Part shown: piece after piece, positions 1-6,972 of the stretch
Layout of the letters: each line of letters begins with the position of its first letter
How positions within the stretch are numbered: the stretch's first letter is position 1
IMG/VR virus record: IMGVR_UViG_3300029448_000150
Location: 1 to 36,444 of that record
Reading direction: 5' to 3' (one strand)
DNA from: a virus
Length of the DNA stretch: 36,444 nt
Position numbers and translations under genes: made by a program
Notes under the pieces: generated by a model
Told to the model about the DNA's origin: nothing
Seen by the model: only the letters and a program-made list of their open reading frames with translations
Databases searched by the model: none

Positions 1-245
1 CAATTATACCACATAAAGACACCTCTTACGGAGGTATCCTCATTGTAGTGAACAATTAATGTTTGCTTCGCCCAGTGATAGGCTACCATTAGACGTATAA
101 GTTCTTTGTCCCAGTCCTCGAATACCCTTCCATTCTCGTGCTGAATACAGAAGTCCACAACCTCATCCATAGCAAGGATAGCATTCTTTTGAGTACGATT
201 CTCAAGAGCTACCTGTACGGATTGAAGTAAACGATTATACGACAT
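1..245 (-). CDS. Partial second copy of the 162-aa conserved phage protein (first 81 codons)
   Basis: The frame starts at ATG 245 and runs off the left edge. Its 81 residues match the N-terminus of the complete 162-aa gene at 35929-36417 with eight substitutions: E15Q, T18N, K20A, N21G, I23L, R40K, E43Q and V73I (this copy first). The upstream sequence is identical in both copies. Because it lies in the terminal overlap, it is probably the same gene read from a sister strain rather than a second locus. If the window is not circular it would be a genuine tandem paralogue. Function unknown. Confidence 0.75.
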   Translation of the reverse strand, partial: MSYNRLLQSVQVALENRTQKNAILAMDEVVDFCIQHENGRVFEDWDKELIRLMVAYHWAKQTLIVHYNEDTSVRGVFMWYN

Positions 246-272
246 TAGTGTTTAAGGGCAATTAATTTGGAA
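1..272. repeat. Left arm of imperfect terminal overlap (partner 36173-36444)
   Basis: Positions 1-272 align with 36173-36444 with no gaps and about 25 mismatches (about 91 percent identity). The alignment runs from the first base of the window to the last, a dovetail arrangement. Mismatches are clustered and mostly conservative at protein level, so they are not random sequencing error. The simplest reading is that the contig has run past its own origin on a circular or terminally redundant genome, with the two ends coming from different strains. A true tandem gene duplication is the less likely alternative. Confidence 0.85.
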
Positions 273-280
273 TTTATAAA

Positions 281-958
281 TTAAGCTGTACGTTTCCACA
301 TATATACTACGATGTATGGTTGGAGATTGTCGTGAGCAGTAACAGATGTACTATCTAATTCACGATTATTATCTGTATGATTAGTGCCAGATAATGCTCC
401 ATCTGAAGTAAGTTCTCTACTATCTCCGTTTCCATCAAATGTATTATTTCTATTTCCATTCGAAGTCAAAGCTATACTTAAATCAGCACCACTTCCTCCA
501 GTCGTAGTCCATATATGATTGTGATTCATTTGTGCTTGTGACAACGTAACTGTCTTAGCACCACCCTCCTCCTCTGCTACATTGAAGTCCGAATCACTTG
601 ATTTTTGACCTACAAGCACACGACCAGCACCAAAGGCGTCCCAAGTTGTTCCACCAATCGCGCTTACAACCGCAGCTGAATCCGCATAGTTAGTTACCGT
701 AATGAATATGGAGTCAATTGGGTACACTACATCTGTTAAAGCTCCTGCTGCTATCTTAGCTGCTGTTATAGCATCATCAGCTATCTTAGCTGTTGTTACA
801 CCAATGTCTTTTATTCTAAGGGCGTTTGAGCTCAACTCTATAGTTGAATCATCCACTGAGTCCGCTGACAGTGCAGCATTATTTACAGCATTATTTAGTT
901 TTGCTGCTGTTACTTGGTCACTTGTGCTGAATGTATTTCCTGTTGTAAATCTTGCCAT
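281..958 (-). CDS. Short tail fibre / tail collar-type receptor-binding protein
   Basis: The 225-residue product has a helical-repeat N-terminal third in which TTAKIADDAIT and TAAKIAAGALT recur. Its C-terminal half looks like the phage tail-collar fold: a GxVLVGQ-type segment, then AKTVTLSQAQMNHNH, ending DNLQPYIVVYMWKRTA. That His-rich loop followed by LQPY(I)xVYxWKRTA is the hallmark of T4 gp12-like and related adhesin tips, which form trimers with the NHNH region near the receptor-binding head. It starts at ATG 958, overlapping the last base of the 749-aa tail gene's stop, so the two are translationally coupled. It probably trimerises on the tail and contacts the host surface. Confidence 0.8.
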   Translation of the reverse strand: MARFTTGNTFSTSDQVTAAKLNNAVNNAALSADSVDDSTIELSSNALRIKDIGVTTAKIADDAITAAKIAAGALTDVVYPIDSIFITVTNYADSAAVVSAIGGTTWDAFGAGRVLVGQKSSDSDFNVAEEEGGAKTVTLSQAQMNHNHIWTTTGGSGADLSIALTSNGNRNNTFDGNGDSRELTSDGALSGTNHTDNNRELDSTSVTAHDNLQPYIVVYMWKRTA

Positions 959-3207
959 TATTCCACTGAGTTAGATGATCTGAATGTTTGAGTAGCTGAA
1001 GTTTTAATTGATCTAATACTTGGTTTACCTAAAGTGTTCTGTATTTGTATTTGAGCACCGTACGCTCTTATATTTCCTATTCTACCACGAATGGCAACAT
1101 CTTCGGACTCCGATATAGTTGAACCCAAGTACGTAGAAGCAGAACCCAGAGATGCTTGTTCATTTGTAAGCTCTATGTCTATGTTCTCTGTTTGTATTTT
1201 TATATCAAAATCCGCTGAGGAATCTCCAGATTCAGCCTGTATATCAAAAGAATTAAATTTTTTACGACCAATATCTCCGTATGTATACATTCTTGTTTTC
1301 AATAATCCTTGTATATCTGTTTCGGTCGTAGAAGTCACTCCTATTTGAGTAATTGTAGTATCCTTTCCTTGTTTATTTACTGCATCAAATGAACTAACAT
1401 TACCGTCTACCTGATGTATACCTCCATCTGTATTTACGCAGTACAATCCTCTACTGGATCCTAAACCAGAAACAAACAAATTTGTGTACTCAAAGGGAGG
1501 AGATGAATTTATAGTATCAATGGACTCCCATTGATTAGTTAGGAAGTTGTATACCAGTAGGGCATTATTGAACTCCGCAGCAGTACCATCCTCTGAATCC
1601 AAAGGAACCGCAATATAGTACCTATTATCAAAGTACGCAGCAACTGAATTTTTAGAAATGTTTGGATTGATTCTGTCCATGGTGCTTTGAATGGGCTCCG
1701 ACAATGGGGTCTGCGTACCACGTAAATTATATTCATCGAAGAACTCTAAGGAGTACACACCATTATCCGATAGAAAAAATATATTTTTTCCAACTTGAGT
1801 TATTGTGTCCCTAGCCAAGCAACCAATCTCATCCGTTAATATTTGAGAAGATATTTGTGATATATTAGTTGTATTGGATACTCTGTGTATGGAGTTCTTG
1901 TTGAATACTAGGAATGAATCCTCGGTAAAGGACTTGATGCCCACCGTAAAGTCACTAGCTCCAGCATTAAATCTAAGAGAAGCAAAAATTTGATCGTACG
2001 TGTTACTATCCAATATGTCTGAAGCAATTAACTCATCGAATATTTTTCTTGAAGTAATTGTTGGGGAACCAGATGAACCAGTTTGCTCGAACTGAAACGG
2101 AACTATAAGTCTACCTTGATGTAGTTCACCGAACTCAGGTGCTGGCATATGAACGAACCCAAGGTTGCTGGATACTCTGGTTACAAATGTTATAGTCTTA
2201 CTATCTTGGTCTGCTACATCTGCAATAAATGTAAATTTGTTTGCTGCAGTATCTATAGAACTAATTGAAATTGTGTCATTTACAGAAAATCCACTAGAAC
2301 TTCCAACACTGGAAACTGTTAAAACCTGTCCTGTATTTAATCCACTTACGCTGGTTACTGTAGCCGTAGCAACTTTTGTCACTATATCTAAATCACTAAC
2401 AGATACAGTTGACTGCTGCGTAAACGCTCCATTGGATGCAAGAGAAAAAGAAGGACTAGAAGTTATGTTGTTGGAAGCTAAGTCAAGCTCCATCGCAGTA
2501 TCGCCTTTTCTAAATATAATTACCTTATTAAAAGCCTGAATTACACTAACTGAGTTAGATACAGTTTCCCCAGAAGGATAATTTAAATCAAAAGTTGTGC
2601 TGGAATCCGAAGTTTTAACTGCAACCGATTTGTTATTTGCAACAAGAATAATATAACTATCATTGTTTTCTGAGTTAGGATCCGAAAAATTACAGGATCC
2701 GTATACTAAATTTACTACGTTGTCCCTAAGTGGTGCACAAGCTATTGTGGCATCCCCTGTTGGTTTTCCAGTAAGTCCAGTTACTGATATTTTAAAATTG
2801 TTATCATCAACCTTAGTTACTCTTCGAGAACCGTTGGGATCCACTCCAGCAGTGCCGAGCCCAGAAACAAAAACAACAGTTCCAGTGCTTAGTCCGTGAC
2901 TACTGGATGTAAAAGTAATTTCAACACCGCTTATTGAAAAATTAGCTTGAGCTACAGTTTTGTCGCCAAATACATCAAAGGGCAATGTAAGTGCAGTATC
3001 GCCTACAGCTAATGGGGCAGAAGTGGACTTGGTTCCAAGCCTAACAGTCCACTCACCGTTGCGATCCAGCCTTGCATTCTCGCACTTCTCGAGTAAACCA
3101 GCTTGCAACTGATCTGGGCGCAGACGGTTATTGAACCCCACGAATCCTGCATCTAGATCCTGTAGGGTTCTATCGTCATTAGCACCGTACTTGTCGTACC
3201 TAGACAT
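958..3207 (-). CDS. Large tail protein (stabilisation / tail tubular B-like)
   Basis: The 749-residue product opens with a charged stretch (YDKYGANDDRTLQDLDAGF, residues 4-22) and a segment FNNRLRPDQLQAGLLEKCEN, the type of N-terminus seen in podoviral tail stabilisation/needle-hub proteins of marine phages. It is beta-rich, with two Val/Ser/Thr-rich inserts around residues 90-155 and 265-345 that read like small Ig-like or repeat domains. The C-terminal part (SFDIQAESGD, QIQIQNTLGKPSIRSIKTSA) resembles a beta-propeller or tube end. Its position directly upstream of the collar fibre supports a tail-hub role. Family assignment is by general resemblance only. Confidence 0.6.
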   Translation of the reverse strand: MSRYDKYGANDDRTLQDLDAGFVGFNNRLRPDQLQAGLLEKCENARLDRNGEWTVRLGTKSTSAPLAVGDTALTLPFDVFGDKTVAQANFSISGVEITFTSSSHGLSTGTVVFVSGLGTAGVDPNGSRRVTKVDDNNFKISVTGLTGKPTGDATIACAPLRDNVVNLVYGSCNFSDPNSENNDSYIILVANNKSVAVKTSDSSTTFDLNYPSGETVSNSVSVIQAFNKVIIFRKGDTAMELDLASNNITSSPSFSLASNGAFTQQSTVSVSDLDIVTKVATATVTSVSGLNTGQVLTVSSVGSSSGFSVNDTISISSIDTAANKFTFIADVADQDSKTITFVTRVSSNLGFVHMPAPEFGELHQGRLIVPFQFEQTGSSGSPTITSRKIFDELIASDILDSNTYDQIFASLRFNAGASDFTVGIKSFTEDSFLVFNKNSIHRVSNTTNISQISSQILTDEIGCLARDTITQVGKNIFFLSDNGVYSLEFFDEYNLRGTQTPLSEPIQSTMDRINPNISKNSVAAYFDNRYYIAVPLDSEDGTAAEFNNALLVYNFLTNQWESIDTINSSPPFEYTNLFVSGLGSSRGLYCVNTDGGIHQVDGNVSSFDAVNKQGKDTTITQIGVTSTTETDIQGLLKTRMYTYGDIGRKKFNSFDIQAESGDSSADFDIKIQTENIDIELTNEQASLGSASTYLGSTISESEDVAIRGRIGNIRAYGAQIQIQNTLGKPSIRSIKTSATQTFRSSNSVE

Positions 3208-3210
3208 AAA

Positions 3211-3663
3211 TTATTTTGAGTTCCGACCCTTCCAAGCATTTAAAGCACTCAGATATTTTTTTCGTTCGGAATTAGTCGTTCTTTTACCAGTTCTAAAATC
3301 ATCGATTTTGGGTTTAGGATCATTTGATGCAATCCTTGGTTTTGGATCTGGGGACGATGTATTTCCGTGAGTTTTTTTAAATGTCTTAGTACCAGTATTC
3401 TTTTTGGTAGTACCTGACTTCAGTTCTTGAAACTTAGCAATAGCTTGTTCTCCTGTTATGCTAGGTCTTTTTAGGACAGTCCCTTCACCAACTTTGGTTC
3501 TAGTTGCACTTAAATCCTTTCTACCAGTAAGGCTACCTAGAGCTTTACCTATATTGGATATTACTTTTTTAATAGGCTTACCCTTTTTTTCAGGTAAACG
3601 ACCTTGGGCTTTCGCTAATCTATATGAAGCTGTACCCCTTCTAAATTCTTGTTTTCTTGGCAT
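3211..3663 (-). CDS. Highly basic hypothetical protein (150 aa)
   Basis: Not recognised. The product is rich in Lys and Arg (for example KKGKPIKKVISNIGKALGS), low in hydrophobics and probably largely disordered, with an N-terminus MPRKQEFRRGTASYRLAKAQG. It lies 3 nt upstream of the 749-aa tail gene and is the last member of a run of small cationic genes. A virion-associated nucleic-acid-binding or DNA-condensing role fits its composition, but nothing in the sequence proves it. Start ATG 3663 lacks a clear Shine-Dalgarno. Confidence 0.65.
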   Translation of the reverse strand: MPRKQEFRRGTASYRLAKAQGRLPEKKGKPIKKVISNIGKALGSLTGRKDLSATRTKVGEGTVLKRPSITGEQAIAKFQELKSGTTKKNTGTKTFKKTHGNTSSPDPKPRIASNDPKPKIDDFRTGKRTTNSERKKYLSALNAWKGRNSK

Positions 3664-3681
3664 TGTATTTATTATTAATTG

Positions 3682-3918
3682 TTAGCATTTCCAACGCTTT
3701 AGGGCTAGTGCCTTACGAGTTGGTCTTCCTTTTGAATCCTTCATTGGTCCTTTAACGCCAGACATTCTGGCACAAAATGATTTCTTACGAGCTTTGTTCT
3801 TGCCTGTTGGTTTGCTCTCAGTAACTGGTGGTTTTAAGTTAGCCCCAGTCTTGCGTTTGAAATACGCTCGTCCAGCTGCAGTTAGACCTCCTTTTTTACT
3901 TTTGTGTTCCTTCCTCAT
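3682..3918 (-). CDS. Small basic conserved phage protein, DUF6321-like (78 aa)
   Basis: The sequence has the recurrent environmental-phage pattern KKGGLTAAGRAYFKRKTGAN, then LKPPV, then KSFCARMSGVKGPMKD, ending RKALALKRWKC. I recognise this as a conserved small-protein family of uncharacterised function (DUF6321-like). Two cysteines, in SFCARM and at the very C-terminus (WKC), could pair or bind metal. Start ATG 3918 overlaps the stop of the upstream 76-aa gene by one base, so translation is coupled. Strongly cationic. Confidence 0.75.
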   Translation of the reverse strand: MRKEHKSKKGGLTAAGRAYFKRKTGANLKPPVTESKPTGKNKARKKSFCARMSGVKGPMKDSKGRPTRKALALKRWKC

Positions 3919-4148
3919 TAGCTACGTACCTTTGCTCTAGGCGTATTGGCAACGACTGTTTTTTTGGATTGTTTTTTCTTTCTTGCTGTTGCTGCTCTTT
4001 CTGATTTCGATAGGCTAAGAGCCTTTCTTTTAGGCAAGCAGCGGTCAGGGTTCTTCTTGTTCTTTGACGTTCCGCAAGGTCCTTTGATGCTTCCATCAGT
4101 TCCAATACGTACCCAGTTCTGTTCCCGCCATTGTTTGAGCTGTCCCAT
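3918..4148 (-). CDS. Small basic conserved phage protein with WVRIGTDG..GPCGTSK motif (76 aa)
   Basis: The N-terminal half contains NWVRIGTDGSIKGPCGTSKN followed by KKNPDRCLPKRKALSLSK. This arrangement, with two cysteines (GPCGTS and DRCLP), is common in marine and soil viral genomes. The C-terminal half is Lys/Arg-rich tail (SERAATARKKKQSKK). Function is unknown. It could be a small metal-binding or disulphide-linked virion protein. It starts at ATG 4148 within the stop codon of the 56-aa gene upstream (TAATG), so it is probably translated by reinitiation. Confidence 0.75.
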   Translation of the reverse strand: MGQLKQWREQNWVRIGTDGSIKGPCGTSKNKKNPDRCLPKRKALSLSKSERAATARKKKQSKKTVVANTPRAKVRS

Positions 4149-4318
4149 TATCTACCTTTGCGTTTACCGCCCTTTGCCTTCTTGCCGTAGTTAGGATCCT
4201 TGCAGTACTTAGAAGCAGCCATATTAGCGTACGCACTTGGGTACGTATCAAATGTACGTCTAGCCCAAGCCTTACCTTCTGGGCATATCTTACCTCCGCT
4301 TTTTGCTTTTTTTTGCAT
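4148..4318 (-). CDS. Small basic protein, KICPEGKAWARR type (56 aa)
   Basis: Reads MQKKAKSGGKICPEGKAWAR, then RTFDTYPSAYANMAASKYCK, ending in a Lys/Gly tail (GKKAKGGKRKGR). The 'ICPxGKAxAxxxFDxYPSAYANxxASxYCK' layout with paired cysteines is a recurrent tiny phage protein whose role is not known. Its stop TAA overlaps the next ATG (4148), and its start (ATG 4318) lies inside the end of the 40-aa frame. Short, but coding is supported by the conserved pattern and the exact coupling to its neighbour. Confidence 0.75.
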   Translation of the reverse strand: MQKKAKSGGKICPEGKAWARRTFDTYPSAYANMAASKYCKDPNYGKKAKGGKRKGR

Positions 4319-4412
4319 TCCTTACTATTGATTTAAGAACTTTGGCTTGACCTGCGTGAGCCTTAGAAGCCTGTTCAAGCTTTCTTGCGACTGTTAGTAT
4401 TTTTCGATGCAT
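4290..4412 (-). CDS. Possible 40-aa cationic micro-ORF
   Basis: A frame from ATG 4412 encodes MHRKILTVARKLEQASKAHA followed by a Lys/Arg-rich helix-prone tail. It overlaps the start of the 56-aa gene by 29 nt and the end of the 46-aa gene by 38 nt. It fills the only non-coding gap in the cassette and has the same cationic character. No family is recognised and coding is uncertain. Confidence 0.4.
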   Translation of the reverse strand: MHRKILTVARKLEQASKAHAGQAKVLKSIVRNAKKSKKRR

Positions 4413-4515
4413 TTCTACCTCTTAGTTTCTTGAAGTCCGCACCCGTAATTTTATTACGAGGTGCTGCTACCCTAGCGATTTTTTTCTGCTTTGGACTATA
4501 TTTACTGAATGGCAT
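4375..4515 (-). CDS. Small basic protein, MPFxKYSPKQKKIARVAxPRNKITGADF type (46 aa)
   Basis: Begins MPFSKYSPKQKKIARVAAPR and continues NKITGADFKKLRGRN before a polar tail. The same N-terminal pattern recurs in many uncultured marine phages, usually beside the other micro-genes found here; function is unknown. Its ATG (4515) shares a base with the stop of the 35-aa gene upstream (TAATG). Net charge is strongly positive. Confidence 0.7.
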   Translation of the reverse strand: MPFSKYSPKQKKIARVAAPRNKITGADFKKLRGRNASKNTNSRKKA

Positions 4516-4622
4516 TACTTCTTGCCTCGTTTTTTCTTAGCCATTTTTTTCATCCCCTTGGCTTTAGCAGCTTTAGATGGACGACCGACTTTACTTCCGT
4601 ATGTTCCTTTTCCCATTGGCAT
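4515..4622 (-). CDS. Small basic protein, MPMGKGTYGSK type (35 aa)
   Basis: Encodes MPMGKGTYGSKVGRPSKAAK followed by AKGMKKMAKKKRGKK. Almost every third residue is Lys or Arg. The MPMGKGTYGSK..GRP start is a recurring micro-protein in environmental phages. The start could be ATG 4622 or ATG 4616; the first is preferred because an AGGAG lies just upstream on the coding strand. The role is unknown; the composition fits nucleic-acid or membrane binding. Confidence 0.65.
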   Translation of the reverse strand: MPMGKGTYGSKVGRPSKAAKAKGMKKMAKKKRGKK

Positions 4623-4638
4623 AATACTCCTTTGTTTA

Positions 4639-4911
4639 TTAGTTTATTATTCTTTTGAATCTAGCGTTAGCTACTTCTTTTTGGTACTTTGTCCTTTTAT
4701 CTGGACCCTCAAATGCTTGTCTAAGTTTTTTTTCTATGTCTGTTTCCCTTTTTGTGTTTTTAGGTTTTCTTTGAGGCACTACAGCAGTTTTCTTTTTTAT
4801 TGAACTTAACTTCTTAATTGCCTTGCCTCCCTTGTACGCTAACTTAATACCGTATGCGCCAGCTCTACCAACAGGTGGTGCAAAATTTAATAGTATTTGT
4901 GGATCTGGCAT
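4639..4911 (-). CDS. Basic hypothetical protein (90 aa)
   Basis: Not recognised. The N-terminus is mildly hydrophobic (PQILLNFAPPVGRAGAYGIK) and the rest is Lys/Arg-rich and helical (KKLSSIKKKTAVVPQRKPK, EKKLRQAFEGPDKR). ATG 4911 abuts the stop of the PEP-CTERM-like gene (one-base overlap), so it is coupled to it. It is the first member, in transcription order, of the cationic cassette. A short amphipathic segment could touch a membrane. Confidence 0.6.
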   Translation of the reverse strand: MPDPQILLNFAPPVGRAGAYGIKLAYKGGKAIKKLSSIKKKTAVVPQRKPKNTKRETDIEKKLRQAFEGPDKRTKYQKEVANARFKRIIN

Positions 4912-5531
4912 TATAATGTACTTCTTATTTTAAAATAACAGAATGCTACAAAGCCCCCAATGATCAATGCTATCCATAATCCTGTGTCACTCATCTCTGG
5001 GATTACTGCACTTAATTCATTGCTATAAATTTGACTGGGTGCATTTACACGAACTGCCATTGTTCCCATTGTATTCGGAGTAAAGGATGCAAATACAGCA
5101 GTGTAAGTAGTTTCACCCGCTAGTGTTATTGTTCCTTGAAACGCTTGGCTTTCTCTTTCAAAACCTTGAAAAGTATTTTCCTGACCACCGCCAAATCCTA
5201 TTCCTGCACCATCATTGAACGCCCAAGGCTCATCAATAATTAGATTAGCTTCAGGGTTCTGGTATATTAGTAAGGATGTATCCGTTACCCCGTTGGTTAA
5301 TTTACTGGAATAATTGTTAAATTCAAAGTCCCCAGCAGTACTTGTAGTAAAGACCAGTGGCTCGTAGTAAGTAACTCCGCCCTCTGGATTAAAATCCTGT
5401 ACAGCATTAGTTTCATCAATGTTTACTATTAGATCGTAGACTACACTGTTTAACTGTATTGTACCCCAAGCTAAAGATGCAGATAGCAATGCAGCTAACG
5501 GGTATTTTATTTTTTGAAGATGGAGGTGCAT
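4911..5531 (-). CDS. Secreted protein with PEP-CTERM-like C-terminal sorting signal (206 aa)
   Basis: Residues 1-23 look like a signal peptide: basic HLQKIKY, then a hydrophobic PLAALLSASLAWG core. The middle is beta-rich and Asn/Gly/Thr-rich, with DTSLLIYQNP (residues 84-93) and a later TITLAGETTYTAVFASFTPN stretch. These resemble exported bacterial PEP-CTERM/pre-peptidase-like beta domains. The C-terminus has the tripartite sorting layout: IPEMSDTG (177-184), a hydrophobic segment (about 185-200), then basic KIRS. In exosortase systems PEP-TM-Arg tails are processed at the membrane. Such a signal on a phage protein is unusual. It could instead be a plain C-terminal anchor. The gene sits in the lysis/membrane block; the start ATG 5531 overlaps the 54-aa TM gene. 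Confidence 0.65.
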   Translation of the reverse strand: MHLHLQKIKYPLAALLSASLAWGTIQLNSVVYDLIVNIDETNAVQDFNPEGGVTYYEPLVFTTSTAGDFEFNNYSSKLTNGVTDTSLLIYQNPEANLIIDEPWAFNDGAGIGFGGGQENTFQGFERESQAFQGTITLAGETTYTAVFASFTPNTMGTMAVRVNAPSQIYSNELSAVIPEMSDTGLWIALIIGGFVAFCYFKIRSTL

Positions 5532-5671
5532 ATTGAGGCGAACTCTTTAAACATTTTTGATAGTATATTGTTCTTCGGAAGAAACATAAACACTATTGAT
5601 ATTATACCAATGTATGCAAATAGCATACCCAGTAGGTTGTCCTTATAGTTATCTATTAAGTACTGTATCAT
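5507..5671 (-). CDS. Small single-TM membrane protein (54 aa)
   Basis: From ATG 5671 it encodes MIQYLIDNYKDNLLGMLFAY, then IGIISIVFMF, followed by LPKNN and an amphipathic tail. One clear membrane segment spans about residues 13-31. The ATG overlaps the stop of the acidic 278-aa gene (ATGA) and the frame ends 25 nt inside the PEP-CTERM-like gene, a typical coupled lysis-block layout. It could be a holin/antiholin or spanin-like component, but no family motif is visible. Confidence 0.6.
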   Translation of the reverse strand: MIQYLIDNYKDNLLGMLFAYIGIISIVFMFLPKNNILSKMFKEFASICTSIFKK

Positions 5672-6504
5672 TGTTGCCTTTCTGGACCCTCTGGTGAAAC
5701 CTGTACTATGTCTGGATCAATTACTGGAACTTCTGCACTTGGCACAGGTTCTGCTGAATTAGAGGGTTTTGTTTCCTGTTGCGTTTCTTGTTGTTCCTGT
5801 TGTTCTTCCTGTTGTGACTCATCTCCTGTACTTTCCTCTTGTGTTTCTTCTCTGGATTCATCACTTGAATTATTATCTTCTTGAGTACTTTCCTTTGCCT
5901 CTTCCCCCTGAGCCGTTTCTTTATCTTGTTTAGTCTCTTCAGATTTCTCTGCCCCTTTTTCATTGGACTCATTTTCTTGAGTGCTGCCAGCAGCTTTGTT
6001 CTGGGACTTATTTTCCTGACTGCTGGATTCCTTGGGGCTTTCTGACTTGGGTTCAGTGTGTGCTACCTTGGCTTCAGCTTTGGCTACCTCTGCCTTTACC
6101 TCAGCTACCTTAGCTTGCATTACCCCTTGCCCCCATACGTTCACGGCATTGAAGTCCACAAAGTTCTCAACGAACGCAGGGAAACCCAAGCGTTCTTCTA
6201 CAACGTCATTGGCTACACTGGCTACAAAGACCTCAGTTTGATCCACAGCTATGTTTGTCTGCGTTACAGCAGCTGTGCTTACAGCGACAGTGCCAGCAGC
6301 CCCTAGCTGACTTATCTTGTCAACTACAGGTAAATCCTTAATTCTACCTAGAAGCGATTTCTTAGCCCTGTTAGCACCGTCTCTAGCGGAGCTAAGAGCT
6401 TTTTCAGCATCTTCCCTAGAAGAGCCAACGCTTTTTGAGCCGAGGACTTCATTAAGAGAATCGCGGAGTTCAGAGAGTTTTTGTTTAGCAGCTTTGTGAT
6501 CCAT
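5668..6504 (-). CDS. Acidic, partly disordered protein of the lysis/membrane block (278 aa)
   Basis: The N-terminal 60 residues are helical and charged (DHKAAKQKLSELRDSLNEV, KALSSARDGANRAKK). A hydrophobic/Ala stretch follows (QLGAAGTVAVSTAAVTQTNI), then a short ordered region (RLGFPAFVENFVDFNAVNVWG). The last half is a Glu/Gln/Ser/Lys-rich low-complexity tail (for example EEQQEQQETQQETK) ending EGPERQQ. I prefer ATG 6504 as start; the frame is open upstream to 6534 but only a TTG is available there, and no Shine-Dalgarno precedes 6504. A zinc-ribbon frame overlaps the start. Function unknown. The disordered acidic tail contrasts with the basic genes downstream. Confidence 0.65.
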   Translation of the reverse strand: MDHKAAKQKLSELRDSLNEVLGSKSVGSSREDAEKALSSARDGANRAKKSLLGRIKDLPVVDKISQLGAAGTVAVSTAAVTQTNIAVDQTEVFVASVANDVVEERLGFPAFVENFVDFNAVNVWGQGVMQAKVAEVKAEVAKAEAKVAHTEPKSESPKESSSQENKSQNKAAGSTQENESNEKGAEKSEETKQDKETAQGEEAKESTQEDNNSSDESREETQEESTGDESQQEEQQEQQETQQETKPSNSAEPVPSAEVPVIDPDIVQVSPEGPERQQ

Positions 6505-6566
6505 TGTAGGGGGTAACAGAAAGAACAAACCGTTTTAGGTTTTTTACATTTTTTGCATTTAGTCAT
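6348..6566 (-). CDS. Small Cys4 zinc-ribbon-like ORF overlapping the next gene (72 aa)
   Basis: It starts one base after the stop of the 134-aa gene and reads MTKCKKCKKPKTVCSFCYPL, with four cysteines in a CxxC-x6-CxxC layout. The remainder runs antagonistically in another frame of the 278-aa gene for about 157 nt, so only the first 21 residues look like real protein. Either a small zinc ribbon is translated here, or it is the true N-terminus of the 278-aa protein joined by a -1 shift at the run of five C (coding strand, around 6508-6513). Treat as tentative. Confidence 0.4.
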   Translation of the reverse strand: MTKCKKCKKPKTVCSFCYPLQWITKLLNKNSLNSAILLMKSSAQKALALLGKMLKKLLAPLETVLTGLRNRF

Positions 6567-6567
6567 A

Positions 6568-6972
6568 TTATTTTACTGATGATGATCCGAAGTAAAAGCC
6601 AACGATAGCTAGTACAGTTTGCCTTATCTCTGGTAGTATAACATATCCGTGCAAGGTCTGATAAGAAGTACCCTTCATAAAGCCGAACCACTTGCTGTAC
6701 TCGCTTGCTACTGTTACACCTTCGTTGCTGTGCGCTAGGATGAATGGTGCTATGATTACACCGAACAGAACTGTTATTACTATTATTCTACGGACTACTG
6801 CACCACCATCGCCTGTACGCTTTGCTGCTGCATCTGCACTGGCATCCATTGCCTCCTGCTTCTTTATGAGGTTACTTACATTGTTCTGTTGAGCAGTAAC
6901 CATTGTACCAATTAACTTGAACAAGAAGCCAGAAGCTCCTCCGCCAAGCATAGCTATAAGTTCAGTAGTCAT
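6568..6972 (-). CDS. Holin-like multi-TM membrane protein (134 aa)
   Basis: From ATG 6972 (AGAAAGAA just upstream) the product starts MTTELIAMLGGGASGFLFKL. It has hydrophobic segments around residues 4-24 (LIAMLGG...LIGTMV), 62-82 (IIVITVLFGVIIAPFILAH) and 112-131 (VLAIVGFYFGSSS), separated by a charged loop (KKQEAMDASADAAAKR). The layout, a TM-loop-TM-TM protein beside a tiny two-TM gene in the late operon, is what phage holins look like. No specific family is proved. It overlaps the upstream 56-aa gene by ATGA and precedes a zinc-ribbon ORF by one base. Confidence 0.6.
   Translation of the reverse strand: MTTELIAMLGGGASGFLFKLIGTMVTAQQNNVSNLIKKQEAMDASADAAAKRTGDGGAVVRRIIVITVLFGVIIAPFILAHSNEGVTVASEYSKWFGFMKGTSYQTLHGYVILPEIRQTVLAIVGFYFGSSSVK

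Noticed and set aside
2165-2539. Plus-strand 124-codon frame opposite the 749-aa tail gene
   Set aside because: Shadow of a well-supported minus CDS; no promoter or ribosome site.
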